Below, one piece after another: positions 17,704 to 26,773 of a stretch of 64,000 bases of DNA. The notes below the pieces were generated by a model, which saw nothing but the letters and a program-made list of their open reading frames with translations, ran no database searches and had not been told where the DNA came from. How positions within the stretch are numbered: the first letter of the stretch is position 1; every line of letters starts with the position of its first letter. The DNA is from Sorangium cellulosum So0157-2. GTDB taxonomy: Bacteria; Myxococcota_A; Polyangia; Polyangiales; Polyangiaceae. The position numbers were made by a program, and so were the translations under genes. The DNA is taken from assembly GCF_000418325.1 (NCBI RefSeq), contig NC_021658.1, forward strand, positions 4,637,501 through 4,701,500, written 5' to 3'.

Positions 17704-18307
17704 GCCCGCGCCGTCGCGCCGCGAGGCGTGGCTCGGGGGCGTGGGCCCTTGTGCCGGGCCCACCGACCACGCCGCCGCGGTGCGGCTTGCGAGGGCGTTA
17801 CCAGCTCCGCGCGTCAGAAATCCCGCCAGAGAAACGGCCGATGACGAGCGGTCGCCGGAAACGGTAGCAATTTTGACAGTTTTCGCCTGTCTCGCCGCCG
17901 AGGGCGGCTCCGGTGTGGCCCAACGGAGCGCCCTCCGCTACCGCGTCGCCCGCGGTGAAGGGCTCGCGGCATCACCGATCGGGGTCGGCGCCTGGCCCGG
18001 CGGCAGAGCGCCGAACGAGTCTCCTTCGCTCGCCGCCCGGTTGCCGGGCCCTTCGATGCGCTGCCGCCTGTGTCGGGATCGTGCCTGCGTCCCCGCACTT
18101 TGCGGGCCCAACCCCAGGTTCACCCGCGTCCCTGACGGCGCGAAGCGGCGGCAGGGACGCCGTGTGGAACCGATTGTTGGACGGCACCTCGCTTCCATTG
18201 AGCGTGGATTTCGCGCCCATGAGGCCGATCCGAGGCGTGAGAAATCCGGCGCCGTAAACGGAACGCCTTGAAAGAAAGGCTCGGCGTGGCGACCCGTCCG
18301 GGTTGCT
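17704..18307. other. Intergenic region left of IS1380 transposase
   Basis: No gene supported. It contains a hairpin (GCGTCCCTG at 18126, CAGGGACGC at 18152). Near 17815 it has CGTCAGAAATCCCGCCAGA, which resembles the outer end of the palindromic elements at 29.2 and 52.4 kb. The left end of the insertion sequence must lie here, but I could not find matching terminal inverted repeats. Confidence 0.5.
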
Positions 18308-19696
18308 ATGACCAAACGAAGGCACACGCCGAGCACCTCCAAGGGGCGCCGACGCGAGCTCGGGTTCAAGAGGAAAGGCGATGGGCGGCACCAGGAGCGA
18401 ATCCGGCGGCCAGACCCTGCCAGGATTCACGTCGAGCCCACGGAGAAGAACCTGACCGGCGTCGCAGGGCTCGCCCCCTTCGGCGCCTTCCTCCGCGAGC
18501 TCGGTGTCGACGCGGCCCTGAGCCGCAGGTTCTCCCGGCTCAAGACGGGCCGCTCGGTCATCTACCCTATGGCCGCGCAGATGCGCCTGCTGATGGACAG
18601 CGCGCTCGCCGGCGAGGAGCGCGTCTTCGGTATCGAGGCGCTCGCCGTCGATCCGCTCTTCGTGCGTCTCGCAGGCGGGGTCGTCCCGAGCATCGACACC
18701 GTCTACCGGGACCTGTGCCGGTTTGATGAGGATGCGCTCGAAGCGCTGCACAGCATGGTCGTCGACCACGGGCTCGCCCTCGTTGCTCGCCGAAAGCACC
18801 GGTTCCTGCACATCGACGTCGATACGACCGTAGAGCCGCTCTTCGGGATGCAAGAGGGGGCACTTCCGGGCCCGAATCCACGCTACCGCGGCCGGCCGAG
18901 CTATCATCCGATCCTGGCGCGCATCGCCGAGGTCGAGGCCATCGTCGGGGCCAAGCTGCGACCGGGCGACACGAGCTTCGGCGAGGCCGACGTGCCCTTC
19001 GTCGAGGAGTGCATTGACCGGGCGCGCACCGCAGCGCCGAGCGCGGCCATCTACGTGCGGATCGACGGCGCGGGGGATTGCAGCGCCTTGATGCACGCCG
19101 TTGCCGCGAAGGGATGCTTTTTCCTGACCAAGGCGCGGATGAGCCCCGATCTGGTGGGCATGGTCGCATACGCCACCGGATGGCGTACCATCGACCGAGA
19201 TGCCGACGGTCGTCCTCGACGACAGGTGACCGAGGTCCCCTTCCGACGCAGCGGTTGGCCGGAGGGGGTCCGCGTGATCGCCGTACGCACACGCGACCGG
19301 GACAACGGCAAGCAGATCTACCTCTGGGAGGGCCTCGACTACACGGTGCAGGTCTTCTTGACCAACGAGCCGGTCGAAGCGCCGGAAGACGTCGCGGCGC
19401 GGTATGACCTGCGCGCGGGCATCGAGCCGCTCATCGGCGATCTCAAGCACGGATGGGGATGCGGTCGCGTGCCGAGCCAAAGCTTCAACGCCAATCATGC
19501 CGCGCTGCTGCTGAAGCTGCTGACCGCCAACCTGATGCGCCGGTATGTGCTGGACCATGTTCCGCACATCGCGAGCTGGCGAACGCCGTGGTTGCGCCGC
19601 GCGCTGATCCTCGTCCCTGGAAGGTTGGCCCGCTCGAGTCGGGGCACGAAGCTGCACGTGCCGGAGCGCTCGCAGCTCGCTCGCCAGCTCAATTGA
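18308..19696 (+). CDS. IS1380-family transposase, apparently intact (462 aa)
   Basis: This is a DDE transposase. First acidic residues are in HIDVDTTVEPL (Asp170/Asp172), a second Asp in YVRIDGAGDC, and the Glu in RAGIEPLIGDLKHGWG followed by FNANHAALLLKLLTANL, the typical IS1380/DDE_Tnp_1 C-terminal signature. Length is normal for the family. It is uninterrupted, so the element may be active. Part of its coding sequence (18753-18940) also occurs within the cupin gene at 16414-16601. The ends of the element were not identified. Confidence 0.88.
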   Translation: MTKRRHTPSTSKGRRRELGFKRKGDGRHQERIRRPDPARIHVEPTEKNLTGVAGLAPFGAFLRELGVDAALSRRFSRLKTGRSVIYPMAAQMRLLMDSALAGEERVFGIEALAVDPLFVRLAGGVVPSIDTVYRDLCRFDEDALEALHSMVVDHGLALVARRKHRFLHIDVDTTVEPLFGMQEGALPGPNPRYRGRPSYHPILARIAEVEAIVGAKLRPGDTSFGEADVPFVEECIDRARTAAPSAAIYVRIDGAGDCSALMHAVAAKGCFFLTKARMSPDLVGMVAYATGWRTIDRDADGRPRRQVTEVPFRRSGWPEGVRVIAVRTRDRDNGKQIYLWEGLDYTVQVFLTNEPVEAPEDVAARYDLRAGIEPLIGDLKHGWGCGRVPSQSFNANHAALLLKLLTANLMRRYVLDHVPHIASWRTPWLRRALILVPGRLARSSRGTKLHVPERSQLARQLN

Positions 19697-19854
19697 GCCC
19701 GGAACCAGCCGAAATCATGATGGGGGGTAAGGGGGGCGTGTGCCTTCGCGGCGCGCTGAGCGCGCCCAATTGTAATTGACGTCGCATTCGCCGGCGGAAC
19801 GCCGCTCGCGCGTCGCCGTCGGCCCACTCGTGCCCCGTGGACGCGAAATCAAGG

Positions 19855-20181
19855 ATTAGAGTCTCGGCGCGTAGGCAAACCAAGCCGGATCGCAGCGCGT
19901 AGGCAAATCGAATCGCAGCGCGCAGGCAAATCAAGCCGGATCGCAGCGCGAGGAAGTGTAGCGCAGCAAGCCGAAAGGGTGGGACCGCGAGCGGCTCGTG
20001 GGCTGCACATTCATGGCTCATCGGAGGGCGTGATTCCAATGAAATGGCATCATAAACCCCATGCAATAGATTCATCTCGCCATGAGCGATCCGGAACGTG
20101 CCGCGGCGGCGCGCCCGAGGGGCCGCGTGCCTCCCGGCGCCTCCGGTCAGGCCGGGACGCCGACTCGGCCCCTCTCGTCCC
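19855..20181. repeat. Dispersed repeat A, copy 1
   Basis: About 85-90% similar by eye to 28741-29027. It starts ATTAGAGTCTCGGCGCGTAG and ends in GGCCCCTCTCGTCCC. This copy has two extra units of a ~25-base direct repeat (AGGCAAA..AAGCCGGATCGCAGCGCG) near its left end. Neither strand has a convincing gene. To its right (20182-20364) is a remnant-like stretch with no gene. Confidence 0.85.
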
Positions 20182-20364
20182 GCCGCGCCGCTGGGTCGTC
20201 GCCCGCGAAGACGATGGTGAAGACGACGAACGCGGCCCACAGCGCCGCCAGGTGGGCGCGCCGGGGGCGAGCACGCTGGGCGATCGACCTGCTCGTCGAG
20301 GTCAGTCGGATGATAGTTAGGGCCTGCGGGGATCGCGATGCGCTGTATCGACGTCAAGAACCGG

Positions 20365-20808
20365 TCAAGGCGCTCGTCTTCGAGTGTTGCGCTTTGGAGT
20401 AGGCGAAGCAGCTGCCTTTGGTTTCGACGGCTTCTCCGGGACGTGAGAGGCGATACCGCCAGCGACGGCGTTCCACTCCGAGAGCCGCACCACGACGGAC
20501 TCGGGCACGGGCTCGTCGAGCTTGAAGCGGATGATTCCCTTGCTCGCCTCGCGGCCTTCAAGATCCTTCGTGATAGCTTCAAAGAGCGTAGACGGGACGA
20601 TGTAGAGAGCGTAATGGTCCTTCCATCCCGCGAAGGATGCAACGGCGCGGCCATCAACGAGGTACGCCGGCATTCCGTACTTGATGGCCTCGACGGAAGT
20701 TGGGAGAGCACGGCGCATCGCGGCTCGGACTTTGACGAGGGCGGCGCGGACCTCGGGAGGTTGGGCAGCGAGGTACGCATCGACATCAGCGGGCTTGGGG
20801 GTCGGCAT
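20365..20808 (-). CDS. DUF1801 / YdhG-like protein (147 aa)
   Basis: It has the family pattern EAIKYGMPAYLVDGRAVASF, FAGWKDHYALYIVPS and KGIIRFKLDEPVPESVVVRL. Such small cytosolic proteins have a phosphoribosyl-like alpha/beta fold of unsettled function. A Lys/Pro/Arg-rich tail of about 25 residues follows. It stands alone between repeat A and a gene fragment and is probably a monocistronic accessory gene. Confidence 0.85.
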   Translation of the reverse strand: MPTPKPADVDAYLAAQPPEVRAALVKVRAAMRRALPTSVEAIKYGMPAYLVDGRAVASFAGWKDHYALYIVPSTLFEAITKDLEGREASKGIIRFKLDEPVPESVVVRLSEWNAVAGGIASHVPEKPSKPKAAASPTPKRNTRRRAP

Positions 20809-20818
20809 ACGCGAAGGC

Positions 20819-21118
20819 TTAGCACGTCCGGCGATGGCGCGCGTAGCTGACCTTGCCCTTGCCCGTCGTACCGGGACAACGGGACCAGCGAATCGCGCTG
20901 AGGCGCTCTACAAGGGGGTGGAGTTGCTCCGCCGCCTCCTCGTCGACCATGGCGGCGACCTTGGTCGCGTAATTGACGATGGCCGTCTGGATGGCGCGCA
21001 CGTGCGTGGCGAGGTTCGATGTCGCGGCGGCCTCTTTCTGTAGCTTGTCCCGCACCATCGCGTCGTAGCGCGGCAGGACGTTGCCGATCTGCTCGAGGAA
21101 CTCGGCCTCCGGTGAAGA
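20819..21118 (-). pseudogene. C-terminal fragment of the 29501-30343 gene family
   Basis: The segment 20938-21105 is nearly identical to 29707-29874 (equal length, few changes) and encodes FLEQIGNVLPRYDAMVRDKL ... NLATHVRAIQTAIVNYATKV. The first ~200 codons of the family are missing, and the 3' end runs into unrelated sequence. It is a truncated duplicate. Confidence 0.8.
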
Positions 21119-21177
21119 GGCCGGCGCGCGCAATCGCCTGCCGGCGCTCGCTTCTCTTCGTTCACGGGATGTACGGG

Positions 21178-22851
21178 TCAGCGCTCGACGCGGAGGCTCC
21201 TTCCACGCGCGAGGCGCGCGACGGCCGCCCAGTCGACCGGCGCCACCATCCTCGGCGCGGGGGCGGGCGAAGCCGTGTTCTCCCACATGTCCTTCGTGCC
21301 GAAGAGCTTCTCGACGACCGCCGGATCCTCGTCCCACGTGACGGGCACGAGGTCGTCGAGGCACGTCGTATCGACGGGGGCCTCGGGATCCGCGATGAAC
21401 TTCGCCATCATCTGCGTGCCGCAGGGCGCCGCGCCGGCGGTCTTCACGGGGGACTCGAACGTGACCACGTGCGGGCTCCAGGGCACCGCCACGAACGTCT
21501 GGTGGGGCGCGGTCAGCCTGTCGGCCGCAAGCTCCGCCACGCCGATGGGCGTCTGCGGGTCGAGCAGGCCGTTCATCGCCAGGATGGGCACGGAGGAGCG
21601 CGGCCATTCGCTCCAGAACTGGTCGTGCGGATACCGCGGCCAGGCATCGTAGAGCTGGCCGATCTCCAGCGCCGCCCCCGGGCAGAAGCGCTGCGCATCG
21701 CAGCGCGCCTGGAGCTCGGCCGAGGTCGGGGCCGGGTCCTCCCACATCTCGGAGAGGGCCACGTGCGCCCCCAGGACGGCCGAGCCCCGCGGCTCGCCCC
21801 CGTCGGCCTGCGAGGAGGAGCCGCTCAGCGCCTGCATGTAGTGGCCGACCACCTGCACGTCGCCCGCCTCGCAGCGGTCGATGCGGTAAGCGAGCGGGAA
21901 GAGGTGCGTCCGCACGCTGCGCAGCTGCACGAAGGCCGGGGCGATCGACGCGAACAGCGCGGCGTCGATGCCGAGCTGCGAGCAGTGCCCCTCCGTGAGC
22001 TTGCCGGAGAGCGCGTCGAGCTTCGCCCAGGGATCGGGCCCGAGCTTCGCCCCGCAGACCGGATCGACGGCGCAGATCGCGGACAGCTCCTTCGCCACGG
22101 GATCGAACTGCATATCGTACAAGGACAGGTACTGCGCGCCCGGCGATGCGATCGAGTCGAGGATCACGGCGTCGGCCGCCTCGGGGTATTTCTGCAAGAA
22201 GCGCAGCGCGCGCGCCGTCCCGTACGAGGCGCCGAAGAGGATCACCTTCTTGCCGTGCTCGCGCGTCAGATCGAGGAGGCGCGCCAGATCGTCGGCGTCG
22301 GCCGACGTCGTGAAGTGCGCGAGATCGTCGCCCCACTGCGCCTTCAACGCCTGGACGCAGGCGGGCCACTCGCTCGCGCCGATGTCCGCCCCGTCCTCCG
22401 AGCTCGGGTCCTCCTGGACCGGGCATCCGAGGCGGCTCGAGCGCCCGACGCCGCGGTGCTCGAGCACGTACCAGTCCACCTCGGGCATCACGCGCTCCCA
22501 TAGCTGCTCGATGAAGCCCGTGAACATGTTGCCGGAGTCGCCGGGGCCGCCTTGCAGGAGCCAGACCTGCGCCTTCGCCGCGCCGCCCGGCGCCAGGTGG
22601 CGCGACACGAAGACGGGCAGCGTCTCGCCGTCGGGCTTCGATGGATCGAGCGGCAGGGCGACCGTGGCGCACTCGGAGATGAAGTCGCCCGGGCAGCTCC
22701 CCCACTCGACCGCCGAGCTGCCGCCCGAGGCGCCATCGCCGCTCGTGCCAGGGCTGGCCTGGTCATCGCCGCCGGGGCAGCCCGCTGCGAACGCCGTGAA
22801 CCCGAGCACCACGGGGAGGAGCCCCACCCGAAGGACAGTCTGTGTGATCAT
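21178..22851 (-). CDS. Secreted S33-family alpha/beta hydrolase lipoprotein (557 aa)
   Basis: The lipobox is FAAGC near residue 23. The hydrolase core shows the oxyanion segment LLQGGPGDSGN, the nucleophile elbow FGASYGTAR, the acid region NGLLDPQTPI and the catalytic His in PWSPHVVTF. The C-terminal part resembles the TAP C-terminal domain of tripeptidyl aminopeptidases. The expected activity is exopeptidase or esterase at the cell surface. ATG 22851 is preferred: GAGG lies 9 bases upstream and the signal sequence follows directly. It is divergent from the beta-lactamase-fold lipoprotein gene, with which it shares a 272-bp promoter region. Confidence 0.88.
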   Translation of the reverse strand: MITQTVLRVGLLPVVLGFTAFAAGCPGGDDQASPGTSGDGASGGSSAVEWGSCPGDFISECATVALPLDPSKPDGETLPVFVSRHLAPGGAAKAQVWLLQGGPGDSGNMFTGFIEQLWERVMPEVDWYVLEHRGVGRSSRLGCPVQEDPSSEDGADIGASEWPACVQALKAQWGDDLAHFTTSADADDLARLLDLTREHGKKVILFGASYGTARALRFLQKYPEAADAVILDSIASPGAQYLSLYDMQFDPVAKELSAICAVDPVCGAKLGPDPWAKLDALSGKLTEGHCSQLGIDAALFASIAPAFVQLRSVRTHLFPLAYRIDRCEAGDVQVVGHYMQALSGSSSQADGGEPRGSAVLGAHVALSEMWEDPAPTSAELQARCDAQRFCPGAALEIGQLYDAWPRYPHDQFWSEWPRSSVPILAMNGLLDPQTPIGVAELAADRLTAPHQTFVAVPWSPHVVTFESPVKTAGAAPCGTQMMAKFIADPEAPVDTTCLDDLVPVTWDEDPAVVEKLFGTKDMWENTASPAPAPRMVAPVDWAAVARLARGRSLRVER

Positions 22852-22967
22852 CTTCGTTGACCTCGCAATCACCGGAACGGACAGAGGCTGAACGGCGCGA
22901 GGTCTGCGGTGGCAACGACCACGGCGCCGGCGGCGTCGACGAGCGTGCGGATGTCGAGCGCCGTGCT

Positions 22968-23119
22968 GTGTGTTCCCGCTCGGCCTGGCTCTGTTCAACG
23001 CCGGCCTCGCTCTCTGTGCACCTGCAGCGGTCCGCGGCGCGCCATGCACCCGCGCGGCGGCGCGACGTCGACGAAATCGTAGAGACCGATGAACGGTTCC
23101 AGGCCGAGCGGGAACACAC
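22968..23119. promoter_or_regulatory. Perfect 21-bp inverted repeat in a divergent promoter
   Basis: 22968-22988 (GTGTGTTCCCGCTCGG...) and 23099-23119 are exact reverse complements, 110 bases apart. The right arm ends five bases before the ATG at 23124 and covers the place of its ribosome site. It could be a pair of operator sites or a long RNA stem that masks translation. Confidence 0.7.
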
Positions 23120-23123
23120 GGAC

Positions 23124-24320
23124 ATGGCACTCAACAAGCTCTCGATTCCGCTCTTCTGCATGGCATCTCTCGTCGCGGGCTGCCCGGGCGACTCTCCCGA
23201 GGAGGGCGACGCGGCGTACGCCAAGCTGCTCCAGGAGGGGGTGGACAGGGTTCAAGCGAGCGGCATCGTCGCCGTGCATGCGGAGATGCTCGATGGCGAC
23301 CGACGGATCCGTGCCCGGAGCGGCGTGGCGCAGCGCGACAGCGAGACGCCGGTCGACTTCGAGAGCTACTTCCGGATGGGCAGCAACACCAAGACGTTCG
23401 TCGCCGTCGTCGTGCTGCAGCTCGCCGGCGAGGGCGCGCTGTCGCTGGACGACACGGTCGAGCAGTGGCTGCCCGGCGTCGTGTCGGGCAACGGCAATGA
23501 CGGCTCGCTGATCACGATCCGCCAGCTACTTCAGCACACGAGCGGCCTCTATGACTACATCGGTCCGGCCGATCCGGACGGCCCGGATCCGCAGCCGTCC
23601 CTGGCCGTGCTGCGCTCCGCCGACGAGTACATGCAGCATCGGCTCGACCACATGGACGCGGAAGAGCTCGTGGCGCTCGCCCTGCAACACAAGCCGAGCT
23701 TCGATCCGGGGACGCAGTGGGACTACTCCAACACGAACTACGTGCTCGCCGGCATGATCATCGAGCGTGCCACCGGAAACCGCTGGAGCGAGGAGGTCGA
23801 GGCGCGCATCCTCGATCCGCTCGGCCTCGACCACACGTTCGATCCCGGCGATGAGCCTGATCTGCCTGCCCCGCACGCCGTGGCGTACCAGCAGTACGAG
23901 GTCGACGGGCCGCTCATCGACGTCACGATCGCGAACCATACCATGGCCGGCGCCGCCGGCTCCCTCGTCACGACCACCGCGGATCTCGTGAAGTTCTGGC
24001 GGGCGCTGACCGAAGGATCGCTGCTCGATCCGGAGCAGATGGCGGAGCTCCACGAGACGGTCCCGGCGCCTGCCTTCGACCCGATCGCGCCCGGCACCGA
24101 TTATGGCCTCGGCATCATGTGGATCCCGACCAGCTGCGGTGGAGGGTACTGGAGCCACGCCGGAGGCACGCTCGGGTATTCGACCCGGAACGCCGCGAGC
24201 GACGACGGCTCTCGCGTCATCGTGATGTCGCTGTCGACGTCGACCGACGACCCCGAGGCCTCGTACGCCACGACCATCGACACCTTTAAGATCATCGATC
24301 AGCTCATGTGCGCCGATTGA
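23124..24320 (+). CDS. Serine beta-lactamase-fold lipoprotein (D-Ala-D-Ala carboxypeptidase/esterase type, 398 aa)
   Basis: A lipoprotein signal ends SLVAGC (about residue 20). The three motifs of the class C/EstB/DD-peptidase group are present: S87-N-T-K90, Y-S-N in WDYSNTNYVLAG, and HAGG near the C-terminus. Family members hydrolyse D-Ala peptides, esters or beta-lactams; the actual substrate cannot be told from sequence. The neighbour on the other strand is an S33 peptidase, so the pair may process peptides at the cell surface. The start codon has no clear ribosome site, and the 21-bp inverted repeat covers that position. Confidence 0.88.
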   Translation: MALNKLSIPLFCMASLVAGCPGDSPEEGDAAYAKLLQEGVDRVQASGIVAVHAEMLDGDRRIRARSGVAQRDSETPVDFESYFRMGSNTKTFVAVVVLQLAGEGALSLDDTVEQWLPGVVSGNGNDGSLITIRQLLQHTSGLYDYIGPADPDGPDPQPSLAVLRSADEYMQHRLDHMDAEELVALALQHKPSFDPGTQWDYSNTNYVLAGMIIERATGNRWSEEVEARILDPLGLDHTFDPGDEPDLPAPHAVAYQQYEVDGPLIDVTIANHTMAGAAGSLVTTTADLVKFWRALTEGSLLDPEQMAELHETVPAPAFDPIAPGTDYGLGIMWIPTSCGGGYWSHAGGTLGYSTRNAASDDGSRVIVMSLSTSTDDPEASYATTIDTFKIIDQLMCAD

Positions 24321-24597
24321 GCGGCGCGCGCCGTGTAGGGCCCCATAGGAGACGCCTGCGTGCGCACCGCGACGGTGAGCTCCGCGCCGAACGCGGAAGC
24401 GTGGACGAGCGGCTGCTCCCGGCTCGACGCGATGTAGCCGTCGTTCCCGAGCGCGGGGAGCGGCAGCACCAGGGTGACCTCCGGGGCGCCTCCGGCCGAC
24501 GGCAGCGGTTCCGGGGATCGCGATCTCGTCGAAGCCGGCGCCCTCGGCGGCGACCTCGAGCGCGGCGAGGAGCAGATCCTCCTCGAGCTGCGCGCCG
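24321..24597 (-). pseudogene. Possible decayed coding remnant
   Basis: On the minus strand two short protein-like stretches lie in different frames (LEEDLLLAALEVAAEGAGFDE, then GAPEVTLVLPLPALGNDGYI). They look like one gene broken by a frameshift, with no usable start. The parent is unknown. Low confidence. Confidence 0.25.
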
Positions 24598-25731
24598 CTA
24601 CTGCTCTGCGCCGACCTCGTAGAGGAAGGCGTTGTAGGCGTCGACCTTCTCCCACGGGACCACGTCGACGCCGAGGTCGAACTGGCCGTCTTCGACGAGC
24701 TGCGGCGCGAGGATCTCCTTGACCGCGTCGAGGCCGATGCTCTTGATGCCGTAGACGATGTAGGGACCGAGGTACCCCTCGTAGTACTGCCGCTGGACGT
24801 GCGTGGCCTTGATGCGACCCTGGCGCATATAACCGGCGGTCTCCGGCGCGAAGTCGAAGGTGACGATGGGGAGGTCCGGCGCGTCCGCGGCGTCCGCGGC
24901 CAGCACGCATCGATACGAGTCGATGAACATTCCGATCAGGCCCACGACGGGCGGGTCGGCGTCCTCGATCTCGCCTCTCATCAACTCGACGTCCATGGCT
25001 TGGTCATGATAGATGGACTGATGTACCAGAACGTGGTAACCGGCTGCTTCGAACACCTCCTTGGCGCCCTGGGTTCGATTGACACCGTCGACCCAGATCG
25101 GGTCGGCCCAGCCGTGGATGAGCACCGTGCCCGGCCCCTCGGGCAGCATCTCGAGCAGGGTGTTCCCTGCCAGGGTCCCGGCATACGCGTTGAGTATCCC
25201 GACGTAGATCTGGCGCTTAAAGCTCACCAGGTCGGCGTCGAGCGTCACCACGGGGATCCCCTTCGCGTTGGCCTCGTCGAGCGCGGCCGCGTTGCCTTCG
25301 CCGACGGGCGTGATGACTATCCCCTCGGCGCCTTCCGCCACCGACTGTTTGATGTGTTGAGTCTGGAATTTTGTCAATTCCTCCAGCTCCGTCTCAGTAC
25401 TGTAAGGCGCGAGCACGTTCCCCGTCGCCCTCCCGGAGGCCCCGAGCTCACCCATGGCTCGGTTCGCGCCCGTGGCGATCGGCGCAAAGAAGCCGTCGAG
25501 GGACTTCAGCAACACCGCGATCTGCATCGACTCGATCGAGCTCTTGTTGATCTCGGCGACGAGCTCGTCGATGGTCGCCTCGATCTCGAGCGGGAGGAAC
25601 TCGCTCCGAGGAAGCGGCGTTCGCTGGATGGGCGCGGCTGTCTGCGCCGCGTCCGGATCGCTCGAGCCGCATGCCGCCGTCGTCAGCACGAGCCCGATGG
25701 CCACTGCCCAGTTTCGCCCAATCATCGTCAT
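24598..25731 (-). CDS. Ribose-type periplasmic binding lipoprotein (377 aa)
   Basis: The signal and lipobox (LTTAACGSS) are followed by a Peripla_BP_4 type fold: KFQTQHIKQSVAEGAEGIVITPV, IPVVTLDADL, YVGILNAYAGTLAGN, LIHGWADP, LPIVTFDFAPET. These proteins bind sugars or similar ligands. No ABC permease or ATPase gene is adjacent, so it may feed a transporter encoded elsewhere or serve as a chemoreceptor ligand-binding protein. The start is preceded by a G-rich stretch at reasonable spacing. Confidence 0.87.
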   Translation of the reverse strand: MTMIGRNWAVAIGLVLTTAACGSSDPDAAQTAAPIQRTPLPRSEFLPLEIEATIDELVAEINKSSIESMQIAVLLKSLDGFFAPIATGANRAMGELGASGRATGNVLAPYSTETELEELTKFQTQHIKQSVAEGAEGIVITPVGEGNAAALDEANAKGIPVVTLDADLVSFKRQIYVGILNAYAGTLAGNTLLEMLPEGPGTVLIHGWADPIWVDGVNRTQGAKEVFEAAGYHVLVHQSIYHDQAMDVELMRGEIEDADPPVVGLIGMFIDSYRCVLAADAADAPDLPIVTFDFAPETAGYMRQGRIKATHVQRQYYEGYLGPYIVYGIKSIGLDAVKEILAPQLVEDGQFDLGVDVVPWEKVDAYNAFLYEVGAEQ

Positions 25732-26271
25732 GAGACCCCCCTGCTACGTTGCCGCTCGTTCGTACGTGTTCGTGCGGTCGCGCGCGGCACCCTTGCGCGC
25801 AGATCAGACCTGATGCCCGCCCGGTGTCCGGAGGCGGCCCACTCGATCACGACGATCGAGTCGGCAGCGGGACGAGCGGCCAGCGCATCCCGTGCCTGTT
25901 CCCCCCGGAGCGATGCGACGCGACAGGTCACATCGAGTCCTTGCGCGACCTGATGGACATCGCATCACAGCGAGGAGCCGCATGTCAAGTGGCGTCCAGG
26001 GCGAAAGTTTCCAATCTAGATGGCGGGATCACGCCAAGCTGCTGTGGAAACCTCTGGGACCAGGATCCATCCTCGGAGATCGCGTTCCTTGTACGTGGTT
26101 GGCGGCTCCTCAGCCGAGAGGTGAGCACGAGGACGCCGGGCGCCGGGCGACGCGCTCGGCGGCAGCGCGCGGAGCGGCGCTCGGTGAGGCGGGTCACCCG
26201 GCGAGCGTTCTCCCGCGCCGGCCCCACGAGCGCTCGTCGTGCCGTGAGCCCGATGCGCTAGCCTGCTGGAG
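25732..26271. other. Intergenic region, nothing recognised
   Basis: 540 bases between the divergent binding lipoprotein and the STAS/SEC14 pair. No gene, repeat or clear hairpin is seen; it must hold the promoters of both units. Confidence 0.5.
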
Positions 26272-26697
26272 ATGAGCGAGCCCCGTTCCGACGACGCATG
26301 CCCTTTCCTCCGCCAGGACGCCGACGGCATTCTTTGTTTCGCCCTCGAGGGCGATATCTCGGACGAGATCGCGCGCTCTCTCTGCGCCGAGTTCCGGCGC
26401 GTATGGGAGAGCGGTCGCGAGGTCTTCGTGCTCTCCGACGCCCGCCGCGTCGGGACCCTGACGGCGGCGGCGCGCAGCGCGCTGGCGGGAGAGCTGCGCG
26501 GCGTGCGCTTCGGCGGGGTCGCGTGCTTCGGGGCGAGCTTCTCCGTGCGCGTCGTGACGACGCTCGCCTCGAGGAGCGTGCAATTCTTCACGGGCGAGGT
26601 CTATCCGCTGGCGTTCTTCGACACGGAGGACGAGGCGCGCGCGTGGCTGCTCGCCCAGCGAGGCGCGCTCCGGGCCACGCAGCGGCAGGGCGCATGA
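26272..26697 (+). CDS. STAS/SEC14 (SpoIIAA-like) protein, paralogue 1 (141 aa)
   Basis: The pattern is that of small SpoIIAA-like/STAS-SEC14 proteins: GILCFALEGDIS, EVFVLSDARRVGTLTAAARSAL, VACFGASFSVRVV, and FFDTEDEARAWL. A tandem paralogue follows. Such proteins are widespread in myxobacteria, and their ligands are unknown. GGAG touches the ATG directly, which is too close for a good ribosome site, so translation may be weak. No kinase or phosphatase gene is adjacent, so an anti-anti-sigma role is not supported. Confidence 0.8.
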   Translation: MSEPRSDDACPFLRQDADGILCFALEGDISDEIARSLCAEFRRVWESGREVFVLSDARRVGTLTAAARSALAGELRGVRFGGVACFGASFSVRVVTTLASRSVQFFTGEVYPLAFFDTEDEARAWLLAQRGALRATQRQGA

Positions 26698-26773
26698 CGC
26701 CCGCCGGCCCGCCGAGGCGCGCGCCATCGGCGCAGCGCCGGCGCGCAGGACGCGCGTCGCGGGGTGGGCTACC

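Noticed and set aside
18308..19696. Terminal inverted repeats of the IS1380 element
   Set aside because: I compared the flanks 17.7-18.3 kb and 19.7-19.86 kb and found no convincing matching ends, so element boundaries are not given.
24598..25731. Complete sugar ABC transporter
   Set aside because: Only the binding lipoprotein is present; no permease or ATPase gene within reach.
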